Assembly: GCA_964628035.1 (NCBI GenBank)
Contig: CAZVPI010000003.1
Coordinates: 62,001-126,000 of the forward strand
Direction of reading: 5' to 3'
DNA length: 64,000 nt
Source of the DNA: UBA2199 sp964628035
GTDB lineage: Bacteria; Acidobacteriota; Aminicenantia; UBA2199
Positions within the stretch are counted from its first letter, which is position 1. Every line of letters starts with the position of its first letter. The notes beneath the pieces are model-generated. The model did no database searches and had not been told where the DNA came from. It worked only from the letters and a program-made list of their open reading frames with translations. The translations under genes were made by a program, and so were the position numbers. Below, in pieces: positions 25,289 to 33,475 of the stretch.

Positions 25289-26254
25289 TCAGACGGGAGT
25301 GACGCGGATGCGCTCGGACAGCTCCTGGCGCAGGAGGCCTTCGATGAAGTGCAGGGTGCCCTTGGTGCTGCTGGCGCAGCCGCGGCAGGCGCCCAGGTAG
25401 CGGATGTAGACGCCGACCGCGACCTCGTCCTCACGGATGTCCACGACCTCCAGGCTGCCGCCGTCTCCGGCCAGCATGGGGCGCACCCGCTCGTCCAGGA
25501 CCTTCTCGATGGCCCGGTGCTTCTGGATGAGGTTCATGGCCGCGAAGTTCCCGGCCTCGGCCTGCAGGGCCATTTTTTCCTTTTCCATGGCGGCGCGGGT
25601 GTCGCGCAGGATGTCGACGAGGTAATGGCGGCGCTGCTCGTGGCCGCCGGGGCGGATGCACGACTTGCAGAAGGCGCCGGCCTTGGTGTACTGGGTGATC
25701 TCCCCGACCGTCTTCAGGTCGTTGACGCGGATGGCGTCCTGGATGGTGCGCAGGCTGACGCGGGCGCACTCGCAGACGATGTCCTCCTCGGCCACGCTGG
25801 AGAGGTCGATGCCCTTGTACAGGGAGACCGCCTTCTTGATCACGTCGTAGGCCATGACGCTGCAGTGCATCTTCTGCGGCGGGATGGCGGGGACCTGCGG
25901 GTCGTCGCGCAGCGCCTTCTCCACCTCCAGGTTGGTGATCTTCATGGCCTCGTCGACCGTCCGGCCCACGCTCATTTCGGCCATCACGTCGGAGGAGGCG
26001 ATGGCCGTGCCGCAGCCGAAGCTCTTGAACTTGGCCGCCAGGATGCGGTCGGTCTTGGCGTCGACGGCCCAGTACAGGCGCACGGCGTCGCCGCATGACT
26101 CGGCGCCCCAGTCGGCCACGACCAGGCGCGCCCCCAGGGCCCGGGCCTCTTCCGCGCTGATCTCGCCGCGGAAGCGGGGCTTGTTCATGCGCTCGTTGAC
26201 TTTCCGGGAATACTGCTCCCACAGGGAGCCGCCGATCAGGTCGTCCTTGGCCAT
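25289..26254 (-). CDS. nifU: Fe-S cluster scaffold NifU (three-domain form)
   Basis: The 321-aa protein has the complete NifU layout. An IscU-like domain has Cys in AESCGDA, FGCGTAIASSDVMAEM and MHCSVMAYD. A central BFD-like [2Fe-2S] domain has VCECARVS and AFCKSCIRPGG. A C-terminal Nfu domain has ACRGCASS. It builds Fe-S clusters with sulfur from the adjacent cysteine desulfurase. It lies 19 bp after nifS. In non-diazotrophs this pair serves general Fe-S supply; no nitrogenase genes are seen. The neighbouring Hcp, ferredoxin and hydrogenase all need such clusters. Confidence 0.94.
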   Translation of the reverse strand: MAKDDLIGGSLWEQYSRKVNERMNKPRFRGEISAEEARALGARLVVADWGAESCGDAVRLYWAVDAKTDRILAAKFKSFGCGTAIASSDVMAEMSVGRTVDEAMKITNLEVEKALRDDPQVPAIPPQKMHCSVMAYDVIKKAVSLYKGIDLSSVAEEDIVCECARVSLRTIQDAIRVNDLKTVGEITQYTKAGAFCKSCIRPGGHEQRRHYLVDILRDTRAAMEKEKMALQAEAGNFAAMNLIQKHRAIEKVLDERVRPMLAGDGGSLEVVDIREDEVAVGVYIRYLGACRGCASSTKGTLHFIEGLLRQELSERIRVTPV

Positions 26255-26273
26255 GCTGTCTCGCTCCTCTGGT

Positions 26274-27449
26274 TCACGGTTGGTTCGCGTAGGTCGAGGA
26301 AATGGCGCGCAGCCGCTCGACCGAGCGGCGGATGAGCACCGCCGCCTTCTCGATCTCCTCGGCGGTGGTGAAGCGCGAGAGGCTGAAGCGCACGCTGGTG
26401 TGGGCCAGATCCTCGTCGATGCCCATGGCCACGAAGACCGGGTTGGCCTCGAGCGACTCGGAGGCGCAGGCGCTGCCCGTGGAGGCGGCCACGCCGCCGG
26501 CGTTGAGGTCCCAGATCATGGCCTCGCCCTCGATGCCGCGGAAGCCGGCCAGGATGGTGTTGGGAGTGCGCAGCTCGCGCCGGCCCACCACCAGGGTGTC
26601 GGGCAGGGCGAGGATGGCGTCCTCGAGCCGGTCGCGCAGCCTGCGCACCACGCCGGCCTCGTAGGCCAGGTTGTCGACCGCCAGCTCCATGGCCAGCCCC
26701 ATGCCCACCAGAAAGGCGACGTTGACCGTGCCGGCGCGCAGGCCCCCCATCTGTTCGCCGCCGTGCAGCAGCGGCGTCAGCCGCCGCCCCTTGCGGATGT
26801 AGAGGCCGCCGACGCCCTTGGGGCCGTGGAACTTGTGGGCGCTGAAGGTGAGGAAGTCGACGGGAACGCGCGAGACGTCGACCGGCACCTTGCCGATGGC
26901 CTGCACGGCGTCGGTGTGGAACAGCACGTCGTTCTCGCGGCAGACCTCGGCCAGTTCCGCCACCGGGAAGAGCAGGCCGGTCTCGTTGTTGGCCCACATG
27001 ATCGAGACCAGGGCGGTGCGCTCGGGGTGGATGTGGCGGCGCAGCGTCTCGGCGTCGACCACGCCGTCGGCATTGACCGGCATGTAGGTGACCTTGGCGC
27101 CGAGCCGCTCCAGGTGGGCGCAGGCGTTGCGCACGCAGGGGTGCTCCACCTGGGTGGTCAGGATCTCCTTCTTGGGGCCGTTGCGCACCAGGTCGAACCA
27201 GACGCCCTGCAGCACGTGGTTGTTGCCCTCGCAGGCGCAGCTGTTGACGATGAGGTCGTCCTTGTCGTCGGCGCCGATGCCGGCGTACAGGCGGTTCATG
27301 GCCAGGCGCATGGCCGGGTGCACTTCGGTGCCGAAGGCGTGCAACGAGTTGGGGTTGCCGTACTGGCGGCAGAAGAAGGGGTCCATCGCCTCCTTGACCC
27401 GCGGGTCGACGATGGTCGTGGCGTTGTTGTCCAGGTAGATCCGCTCCAT
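26274..27449 (-). CDS. nifS: Cysteine desulfurase NifS
   Basis: The 391-aa PLP enzyme begins MERIYLDNNATT. The PLP Lys is in TFSAHKFHGPKGVGGLY and the catalytic Cys in STGSACASES. It removes sulfur from cysteine and hands it to NifU downstream. The in-frame extension upstream of 27449 crosses the promoter, so this start is preferred. Confidence 0.95.
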   Translation of the reverse strand: MERIYLDNNATTIVDPRVKEAMDPFFCRQYGNPNSLHAFGTEVHPAMRLAMNRLYAGIGADDKDDLIVNSCACEGNNHVLQGVWFDLVRNGPKKEILTTQVEHPCVRNACAHLERLGAKVTYMPVNADGVVDAETLRRHIHPERTALVSIMWANNETGLLFPVAELAEVCRENDVLFHTDAVQAIGKVPVDVSRVPVDFLTFSAHKFHGPKGVGGLYIRKGRRLTPLLHGGEQMGGLRAGTVNVAFLVGMGLAMELAVDNLAYEAGVVRRLRDRLEDAILALPDTLVVGRRELRTPNTILAGFRGIEGEAMIWDLNAGGVAASTGSACASESLEANPVFVAMGIDEDLAHTSVRFSLSRFTTAEEIEKAAVLIRRSVERLRAISSTYANQP

Positions 27450-27471
27450 GGCGCGCTCCCTTTGGCATCCC

Positions 27472-27500
27472 ATTATAGGTTCATTTGCGCCGCTTGGCAA
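27472..27500 (-). promoter_or_regulatory. Promoter of nifS-nifU
   Basis: On the minus strand TTGCCA (27500-27495) and TATAAT (27477-27472) are 17 bp apart, 23 bp before the nifS start. Confidence 0.75.
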
Positions 27501-27521
27501 GTGGCGCCAACAAGCCCAGTG

Positions 27522-27896
27522 CTATCGCTGTCGCCCGCAGGGGCCGGCATGGCCGTCCTCCCTTCCCGCGCGCCGCCTTGCCGCGCCGGCGTCGCGGATC
27601 ATGATCAGCATCATCTTGAACGGCGTCAGGGCCTTCACGGCGTGGGGCCGGCCGGCGGGCATGACGATCATCTCGCCGGCGGCGACGCGGTGCGGAACGC
27701 CGGCGATGCGGATCTCGCCTTCGCCTTCGATGACATGGACCAGGGCGTCGAACGGAGCCGTGTGCTCGCTCAGCGCCTGGCCCTGGTGGAAGGCGAAAAG
27801 GGTGACGGTGCCCGTCTCCTTCTCGACGAGGGTCTTGCTGACGATGGCCCCTTGCTGGTAAGCCACGATCTCTTTTGCGTTCATGATCTCTGGCAT
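27522..27896 (-). CDS. Small cupin-domain protein
   Basis: The 124-aa single-domain cupin has the two motifs GQALSEHTAPFDALVHVIEGEG and GEMIVMPAGRPHAV, with metal-ligand His/Glu positions present. Such proteins often bind a metal near Hcp or redox genes; no reaction is known for this group. The start at 27896 has AAGGAGG five bases upstream. It follows hcp by 15 bp as the last gene of the TetR-controlled operon. The last 25 residues are Arg/Gly-rich and look unconserved. Confidence 0.85.
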   Translation of the reverse strand: MPEIMNAKEIVAYQQGAIVSKTLVEKETGTVTLFAFHQGQALSEHTAPFDALVHVIEGEGEIRIAGVPHRVAAGEMIVMPAGRPHAVKALTPFKMMLIMIRDAGAARRRAGREDGHAGPCGRQR

Positions 27897-27911
27897 GCGG
27901 TCCCTCCTTGT

Positions 27912-29576
27912 TTATTTTTCGCCCTGCAGGCAGAGGCGGATGTCCTCGTCGGCCGAGCCGATGGGCTTGATGGCGAACCTGTCCACCAGGATCTTCAGGA
28001 CGTTGGCGGTGAGAAAGGCCGGCAGGGTGGGGCCCAGGCGGATGTGGCGCAGGCCCAGGGACAGCAGCGAGAGGAGGACCACCACCGCCTTCTGCTCGTA
28101 CCAGGAGAGGATCAGCGACAGGGGCAGTTCGTTCACGCCGACGCCGAGGGCCTTGGCCAGGGCCAGGGCCACCTGGATGGCCGAGTAGGCGTCGTTGCAC
28201 TGGCCGACGTCCAGCAGCCGCGGCAGGCCGGCCACGGCGCCGAACTCGAGCTTGTTGAAGCGGTACTTGCCGCAGGCCAGCGTGAGGATGAGGCAGTCGG
28301 AGGGAACCTTCTCGGCGAACTCGGTGTAATAGTTGCGGCCGCTCTTGGCGCCGTCACAGCCGCCGATGAGGAAGAAGTGGCGGATCTTGCCCTCCCTGAC
28401 CGCGGCCAGAACCCGCTCGGCCGCGCCCAGCACCGCCTCGTGGCCGAAGCCCACGGTGAGGACCTTGCCCGGCTCGTCGGCGGCGAAGCCGCCCATGGCG
28501 ACCGCCTTGTCGATCAGCAGCGAGAAATCGCGGCGGTCGGCGACATGGACGACCCCGGGCCAGGCGACCAGGCCGGTGGTGAAGATGCGGCCCCTGTAGG
28601 AGGGCTTGGGTTTCTGAATGCAGTTGGTGGTCATGAGGATGGGCCCGGGGAAGCGCTCGAACTCCTTCTGCTGGTCCTGCCAGGCGCCGCCGTAGTTGCC
28701 GGCCAGGTGGGGGAACTTCTTCAGCCCCGGGTAGCCGTGGGCCGGCAGCATCTCGCCGTGGGTGTAGACGCTGACGCCCCGCCCCTCGGTCTGGCGCAGC
28801 AGCTCATACAGGTCGAGAAGGTCATGGCCAGACACCAGGATGGCCGGTCCCCGGCGAACGCCGGTCGGCACCGGCGTGGGCACGGGGTGGCCGAAGCGGC
28901 CGGTGTGCGCCCCGTCCAAAAGCTCCATGCAGCGCAGGTTCACCCGCCCCAGCTCCAGGTTCAGCTCGAGCAGGGCGTTCAGGTCGAGGCCGTCGTCGAT
29001 CATGGCCGCCAGCGCCTTGTGAAAGAAGGCGTTGACCGTCTCGTCGCCGGCGCCGAGGATGGCGGCGTGGTCGGCGTAGGCGGCCATGCCCTTCAGGCCG
29101 TAGGCCAGCAGCTCGCGCAGGCTGCGGATGTCGGGGTTCAGCTGCGGGTTGGCCATGATGCCCGCGGCGGCCCCCTGCTTGAGCAGGCCCTCCATGGTGC
29201 CGGCGGAGATCAGGGCCACCGCCTCGGGGAACGGGCCGGGGAACGGGGCGTTGTTCCGCTCCCGGAAGCGCTTCAGGAACTCGCGGCGCAGCGCATCCTT
29301 GACCTGGGCCGCCCGGTCGATGAGCGCCTGCAGGCGCAGGGGGTCGAAGTCGACGTTGGTCACGGTGCTGAACAGGGCCTCGATGACGAAGCGGTCGGCG
29401 CCCGCGTCGGCGTGGCCGAAGCCGCGCAGGCGCTGGCCCAGCCAGCCGATCCCCTTCAGCTGGTGCAGCAGCAGGTCTTGCAGCAGGGAGACCTCGGGGC
29501 CCTTGCCGCAGGCGCCGAAGCGGGTGCAGGCGGTGGCGTTGCTCGTCTGCTCGCACTGGTAACAAAACATGTTCAT
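27912..29576 (-). CDS. hcp: Hybrid cluster protein (hydroxylamine reductase)
   Basis: The 554-aa protein has the N-terminal Cys motif MFCYQCEQTSNATACTRFG...CG for the first cluster, and the conserved ligands of the hybrid 4Fe-2S-2O cluster in the C-terminal half (TTNCIQ, GGCDGAKSGRNYYTEFA, LTLACGKYRFNK, VGQCNDAYSA). Hcp reduces NO to N2O and is also reported as a hydroxylamine reductase and S-nitrosylase; it acts in nitrosative or oxidative stress in anaerobes. A ferredoxin-like gene 15 bp upstream may be its electron donor, in place of the usual Hcr. Confidence 0.96.
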   Translation of the reverse strand: MNMFCYQCEQTSNATACTRFGACGKGPEVSLLQDLLLHQLKGIGWLGQRLRGFGHADAGADRFVIEALFSTVTNVDFDPLRLQALIDRAAQVKDALRREFLKRFRERNNAPFPGPFPEAVALISAGTMEGLLKQGAAAGIMANPQLNPDIRSLRELLAYGLKGMAAYADHAAILGAGDETVNAFFHKALAAMIDDGLDLNALLELNLELGRVNLRCMELLDGAHTGRFGHPVPTPVPTGVRRGPAILVSGHDLLDLYELLRQTEGRGVSVYTHGEMLPAHGYPGLKKFPHLAGNYGGAWQDQQKEFERFPGPILMTTNCIQKPKPSYRGRIFTTGLVAWPGVVHVADRRDFSLLIDKAVAMGGFAADEPGKVLTVGFGHEAVLGAAERVLAAVREGKIRHFFLIGGCDGAKSGRNYYTEFAEKVPSDCLILTLACGKYRFNKLEFGAVAGLPRLLDVGQCNDAYSAIQVALALAKALGVGVNELPLSLILSWYEQKAVVVLLSLLSLGLRHIRLGPTLPAFLTANVLKILVDRFAIKPIGSADEDIRLCLQGEK

Positions 29577-29591
29577 GATCGTTTCCTCCGA

Positions 29592-30443
29592 TTATGTTTC
29601 CGCAAGCACGTTGCCTTGGATCGAGATCGTGACGTCGCGGACAGGGATCCGCTTGCCGGAGCGCTCCAGCGCCTGACGGGCCAGCGCCGTCGTCCCCGAG
29701 CAGCAGGGCACCTCCATGTGCACCACGGTCAGCGAGCGCACGTCATGACCGCTCAGGATGGCGGTGAGTTTCTCCAGGTAGGCGTCGGCGGCGCGGTCGA
29801 GCTTGGGGCAGAAGATGACCGGGACCCGGCCGCGGACGAATTCGCCGTGGAACGAGGCATGGGCGAAGGGAACGCAGTCGGCGGCGACCAGCAGGTCGGC
29901 GCCGGCGAACATGGAGGAGTTCGAATTGAGCAGGTGCAGTTGCAGCGGCCATGTGCGGAGCTCCGACGGCGACGGCGTCGCGGCGGCGATCTTCGGGCCC
30001 GCCGGCTGGGCTGCCGGGGCACCGGCGCCTCGGCGGTCCCGTTCCCTCAGCCCGGCACAGCCGCCCGGGCGGGGAGGTGGGGGTGGTGCCGCCGCCGGCT
30101 CGGGAATCCCCTTTTCGCTCAGGAATTGCCGCGCCTGCTCCAGGTATACCGTCTCGTTGTGGGCGGCCAAGTGCTCCAGGTGGGCGCGGATGACCCCGGC
30201 TCCCTGGGCGGCGACGTTCGCCATCACCCGGCGCTCATCGTAGGCCTCCGCCTCGCGCTCCTCGACGCGGATGGCGCCGAGGGGGCAGGTGCCGATGCAG
30301 GCGCCCAGCCCGTCGCAGAACAGGTCCGAGACCAGGCGCGCCTTGCCGTCGATGAGCTGCAACGCCCCCTCGGGGCAGTTGGGCAGGCACTGGCCGCAGC
30401 CGTTGCACAGCGGTTCGTCGATGTGAAGGATGTTTCGTTTCAT
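29592..30443 (-). CDS. 2x[4Fe-4S] ferredoxin-type protein of the hcp operon
   Basis: The 283-aa protein has two [4Fe-4S] motifs at its N-terminus (CNGCGQCLPNCPEGA, and CDGLGACIGTCPLGAI), a Pro/Ala-rich linker (about 130-165), and a C-terminal domain with Cys residues (AADCVPFAHASFHGEF, IFCPKLD, VPCCSGTTALA). This type of protein is known beside hcp in anaerobes and probably passes electrons to it. ATG 30443 (MKRNILHIDE) is chosen because the upstream extension is Arg/Pro-rich and overlaps tetR. Confidence 0.88.
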   Translation of the reverse strand: MKRNILHIDEPLCNGCGQCLPNCPEGALQLIDGKARLVSDLFCDGLGACIGTCPLGAIRVEEREAEAYDERRVMANVAAQGAGVIRAHLEHLAAHNETVYLEQARQFLSEKGIPEPAAAPPPPPRPGGCAGLRERDRRGAGAPAAQPAGPKIAAATPSPSELRTWPLQLHLLNSNSSMFAGADLLVAADCVPFAHASFHGEFVRGRVPVIFCPKLDRAADAYLEKLTAILSGHDVRSLTVVHMEVPCCSGTTALARQALERSGKRIPVRDVTISIQGNVLAET

Positions 30444-30450
30444 GGATTTG

Positions 30451-31053
30451 TCATTTCTCCTTGGTCGCGGTCGGGACGGCGATGAGCGCCTCCAGGGTGG
30501 CCCAGAGCTTCTCGCCGGCACCGGGCAGGTCGAAGGCGCTGCCGCCGATCCGCCACTGCAGGACCAGCAGGCGCAGCGAGCCCATGACCAGCGTGAACAG
30601 GTGCTCGGCGTTCAGGGGGCGGATCGCGCCCCGGCACTGGCCGGCGCGGATCACCTGCAGCAGCAGGGCGCGGTGCTCCTGCAGCACCTGGTGGATGCGG
30701 CCGGCCAGCTGGCGGTCCTCCTGGAAAAGCCCCTCGGCGAACATGACCGTGGCCATGACGCGGTCGGCGGCGAAGACCCGGCAGCGGTCCAGAAAAAAGC
30801 GACGCAGCTTTTCCAGGGCAGGGGCGGCGCCTTCCTGGATCTCGCGCAGGGTGCGGCGCGAGCCGTCGGCGAACAGGTCGACCATCAGGGCCAGGATCTG
30901 CGACTTGCTGCGGAAATGGCGGTACACGGCGGCGTCGCTGAAGCCCACGCGGCCGGCGATGGCCTTGACGGTGACCGCCTCGGGGCCGCGCTCGGACACC
31001 AGGTCGAGCGCCGCCTCGAGTATCTGCCTCTGCCTGGGGGTGATCGTTGTCAC
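30451..31053 (-). CDS. TetR-family repressor of the hcp operon
   Basis: The 200-aa protein has an N-terminal TetR HTH (residues 8-55; VTVKAIAGRVGFSDAAVYRHFRSKSQIL) and a helical ligand domain. The start is GTG (31053) with GGAG nine bases upstream. It is the first gene of the operon tetR-ferredoxin-hcp-cupin. A perfect inverted repeat overlaps the transcription start of its promoter, so it very likely represses itself and the whole operon. The inducer is unknown; nitric oxide or a redox compound is plausible from the genes it controls. Confidence 0.92.
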   Translation of the reverse strand: MTTITPRQRQILEAALDLVSERGPEAVTVKAIAGRVGFSDAAVYRHFRSKSQILALMVDLFADGSRRTLREIQEGAAPALEKLRRFFLDRCRVFAADRVMATVMFAEGLFQEDRQLAGRIHQVLQEHRALLLQVIRAGQCRGAIRPLNAEHLFTLVMGSLRLLVLQWRIGGSAFDLPGAGEKLWATLEALIAVPTATKEK

Positions 31054-31062
31054 AGGATCTCC

Positions 31063-31086
31063 ATGTTAGTTAATGATAACTAACAT
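31063..31086. promoter_or_regulatory. TetR operator (perfect inverted repeat)
   Basis: Ten-base arms (ATGTTAGTTA/TAACTAACAT) surround a four-base centre. The site covers the predicted start (about 31084) of the tetR operon, the usual repressor position. Confidence 0.85.
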
Positions 31087-31090
31087 AACC

Positions 31091-31119
31091 ATTATAGTAT
31101 CATTTAAGCCTCCTGTCAA
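31091..31119 (-). promoter_or_regulatory. Consensus sigma-70 promoter of tetR-hcp operon
   Basis: On the minus strand TTGACA (31119-31114), a 17-bp spacer and TATAAT (31096-31091) give a perfect consensus, which fits a strong promoter held down by a repressor. Confidence 0.9.
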
Positions 31120-31137
31120 GTGTTTTTTTTATTCCGG

Positions 31138-31166
31138 TTGACAGCCGGTTGCGGCCGTGCTAGTAG
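31138..31166 (+). promoter_or_regulatory. Promoter of the PAP2_C-like gene
   Basis: TTGACA (31138-31143), 17 bp, then TAGTAG (31161-31166) preceded by TGC (extended -10). The ATG at 31175 is eight bases later, so the leader is nearly absent. Confidence 0.5.
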
Positions 31167-31174
31167 TTCTGGCC

Positions 31175-31888
31175 ATGGCGCCCCCACCGGTCCATCCGCC
31201 GCCCCGCCCCGGCTCGCCGGGCTATCCTTGGCGCGCCTTTTTCGCCCTGCTGGGAGGCGCCATACTTTTCCGTTACCTCTGCCACAGCCTGATGCTGCTG
31301 CCGGTGCTGCTCAACGAGCTGCGGCCGGCGCCGACCGTCCCCGACACGCTGCTGGCGATCGTGCCGCGCCTGCCGGACCTGGCGCACGTCAATTATTACC
31401 TGTGGCTGGCGTGTTATTTCCCGCCCGCCTTATTCCTCCTCTGGCGCGACCGCCGGCTCTTCGCCCGCTTCGTCCTGCTCGACGGAGCCCTGTCGCTGAC
31501 GCGCGGGCTGATGATCCCCCTGACCGGCCTGGGCCCGCCGGTGGGCGTTGACGTCAACGTCCTGCGGCCCTTCGCCTATTGGCCGACCTGGTGGAAGCTG
31601 GTCGACCCCTGGCGCGCCCTGGTCGGCGGCTCGGCCGGCGTCTACCTGACCAAGGACATGTTCTTTTCGGGGCACGTGGCCACGACCTTCCTGCTCTTCC
31701 TCTTCGGGCGGCAGCTGGGGCGCGTCCCGGCGCGCGTCTTCCTGGCGCTGCACCTGTTCACGCTGGCGGTGGTGTTCCTTTCCCATCTCCACTACACGAT
31801 CGACGTCGTCGGCGCCTATGCCGTCACCTTCGCCCTGTTCACCCTGGGCGATCCCTGGCTGCGCCGCCGCTTCCCCGCCCTGCGCTAA
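31175..31888 (+). CDS. Sphingomyelin-synthase-like PAP2_C membrane protein
   Basis: The 237-aa protein has about six membrane helices and the motif pair of the sphingomyelin synthase/PAP2_C family: KDMFFSGHVATTFLLF (first catalytic His) and LSHLHYTIDVVGAY (second His and Asp). These enzymes transfer a phospho-headgroup onto a lipid hydroxyl or hydrolyse it. The bacterial members are little studied; the substrate here is unknown. ATG 31175 is preferred over an in-frame GTG at 31157, which lies inside the promoter. Confidence 0.8.
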   Translation: MAPPPVHPPPRPGSPGYPWRAFFALLGGAILFRYLCHSLMLLPVLLNELRPAPTVPDTLLAIVPRLPDLAHVNYYLWLACYFPPALFLLWRDRRLFARFVLLDGALSLTRGLMIPLTGLGPPVGVDVNVLRPFAYWPTWWKLVDPWRALVGGSAGVYLTKDMFFSGHVATTFLLFLFGRQLGRVPARVFLALHLFTLAVVFLSHLHYTIDVVGAYAVTFALFTLGDPWLRRRFPALR

Positions 31889-31896
31889 GGCGCGCT

Positions 31897-31925
31897 TTGA
31901 CAATTTTCCGGGGGTTCTTTACAAT
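31897..31925 (+). promoter_or_regulatory. Promoter of the multi-pass membrane protein gene
   Basis: TTGACA (31897-31902), a 17-bp spacer and TACAAT (31920-31925) lie in the gap after the previous stop. The downstream gene has GAGGAGG before its ATG. Confidence 0.8.
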
Positions 31926-31959
31926 TTCGCTGTCAAAATCCGCACTCGAGGAGGATCGC

Positions 31960-33243
31960 ATGGGAGTCTATCTCGGCAAGCGCGCCGATCACGTGAAACT
32001 GTACCTGGCCCTGTGGCTCGTAGCCTTTCTGGGCCTGTGGGTGAACTTTTTCCGCGAATTCAGCGAGCCGTTCCGCGTCCCCACCATTTCCTATTTCCTG
32101 GCCTTCCTGACTACGGCGCTGGGAGCCTACTTCATCCTCGCCCCGCTGCTGCAGGGCCGGGCCATCACCGCCGAAAAGAGCCGCTGGCTGCCCTTCCTGC
32201 CGGCGCTGCTGCTGCTGTTGCACTGGCTCTTCCGCCAGCTGGACGTGATGTTCGCCCCCGGGGGCAGCGTCGTCCTCTTCTCCTTCAGCCTGCTGGTCGA
32301 CCCGCTGTTCCTGCTGTTCTTGTTCCTGGGGCTGGCCCTGCACCTGCTGGCGGCGCAGCCGCAGATCATGGACGCCGTGTTCGTCGGCATGAAGAACACC
32401 GTGCGCCTGTTCGTGGCCTTCGCCTTCCTGGCGCTGGGGCCGATCCTCCTGGCGCAGGTCATCCAGGCGGTGTCGGCGCTGGCCAGGATCGGCGTGGACG
32501 TCGGCGCCTGGAGCAACTATGCCCGGCTGGGCGACCTGGAGAGCGGCGGCCTGGTGCTCAGCCTGCTTCTCGACCTGCTGCTGCTGATCGTGCCGCTGTG
32601 CGGCTGGGTGCTGCTGCAGAAGCTGCTGGGCAAGGCCACGCCGAAGTGGGACCGCCTGCTGCGCCTGCCCTGGCGCTGGCTGGCCGCCCTGCCGCTTTTC
32701 CTCATCGCCCTGGCCGCCCTGGTCCAGCCGGCGACGTTCCTGCAGCCCTGGTTCGTGATCACCGCCGTCTTCTCCCTGCTCTCCATCCTGGTCAATTTCC
32801 TGGCCGCCAGCCAGAACCCGGCCGCCATGGGCATCGTCAAGCTGGCCGAATCGTTCTTCTTCTACCCGCTGCGCTACTTCCGCAAGCTCTCGCGCTTCGC
32901 CAAGAAGGACCTGGAGGTGACCGAGAGCGAGACCCCAGGCATCGACTATTTCTGCCAGGCCGTCCAGGGCTTCATCTGCGTGGCCATCCTGGCCTTCTGG
33001 GTGGCGCTGGCCCTGCATCCCCTCTGCCGCTTCTACGGGCTGGACCTGCTGCGCCTGCCGCTGCGGCCGGAATTCTTCCCGCTGGGCACCTTCCAGGGGC
33101 TGCTGGCCTACCCGCTGGTCTTTTTCGTCTACCCGCCGGTCTACGCCCTGCTGGTCACCCTGTTTTACGAGGTGGCGGTGGCGGTGCTGCAGATCCTCGT
33201 CCGCCTGGGCCAGTTCCTGGGCCGGTTGCTGGAAAGGAAATAA
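31960..33243 (+). CDS. Unknown multi-pass membrane protein
   Basis: I do not recognise a family. The 427-aa protein has about ten hydrophobic segments, with charged loops such as YFRKLSRFAKKDLEVTESETPGIDYF (about 305-330). It ends in a hydrophobic amphipathic stretch (VAVLQILVRLGQFLGRLLERK). The ATG at 31960 has a strong ribosome-binding site (GAGGAGG) and its own consensus promoter, so it is clearly expressed. It may be a transporter or envelope scaffold; nothing in the sequence decides. Confidence 0.82.
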   Translation: MGVYLGKRADHVKLYLALWLVAFLGLWVNFFREFSEPFRVPTISYFLAFLTTALGAYFILAPLLQGRAITAEKSRWLPFLPALLLLLHWLFRQLDVMFAPGGSVVLFSFSLLVDPLFLLFLFLGLALHLLAAQPQIMDAVFVGMKNTVRLFVAFAFLALGPILLAQVIQAVSALARIGVDVGAWSNYARLGDLESGGLVLSLLLDLLLLIVPLCGWVLLQKLLGKATPKWDRLLRLPWRWLAALPLFLIALAALVQPATFLQPWFVITAVFSLLSILVNFLAASQNPAAMGIVKLAESFFFYPLRYFRKLSRFAKKDLEVTESETPGIDYFCQAVQGFICVAILAFWVALALHPLCRFYGLDLLRLPLRPEFFPLGTFQGLLAYPLVFFVYPPVYALLVTLFYEVAVAVLQILVRLGQFLGRLLERK

Positions 33244-33277
33244 TCGCGCTGCGGAGAGGGTGCAAAGCTAGGCCTAC

Positions 33278-33466
33278 GAAAGGGAAGGGGCAAAAGGGAA
33301 AAAATGCACTCGGCCGACGGCGAACGACACGCGGGCGAAAATGCAGCGGTCACGTTGTGCTGGTGTTAGGAAGCGCATGAACAGCTCGAGCGCAGCCTCG
33401 ACTCCAAAGGTTTCAGGCTCCGGCTTTCGTGCGGCTCACGTCTGACGTCCAGCGTCTGACGTCTCT
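33278..33466. repeat. Heptad tracts after the membrane protein gene
   Basis: Three units of AAAAGGG type lie at 33278-33298, and four units of CGTCTGA type in exact register at 33439-33466. They fill much of the 232-bp gap between two converging genes. Confidence 0.65.
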
Positions 33467-33475
33467 TGCTTGCAC

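Noticed and set aside
23339..26098. A 919-codon open frame on the plus strand
   Set aside because: It is antisense to rplU, the M28 peptidase and nifU, which have clear motifs.
25289..27449. NifU/NifS as a sign of nitrogen fixation
   Set aside because: No nitrogenase genes are seen; NifSU pairs serve general Fe-S assembly in many anaerobes.
26274..27500. Longer NifS start at 27500
   Set aside because: The extension crosses the -35/-10 boxes at 27500-27472; the family begins at the MERIYLDNNATT region.
25854..30485. A 1543-codon open frame on the plus strand
   Set aside because: It runs antisense to nifU, nifS, hcp and the ferredoxin gene. Its product is compositionally odd (His, Gln, Gly, Ala rich) with no domain, a common shadow in GC-rich DNA.
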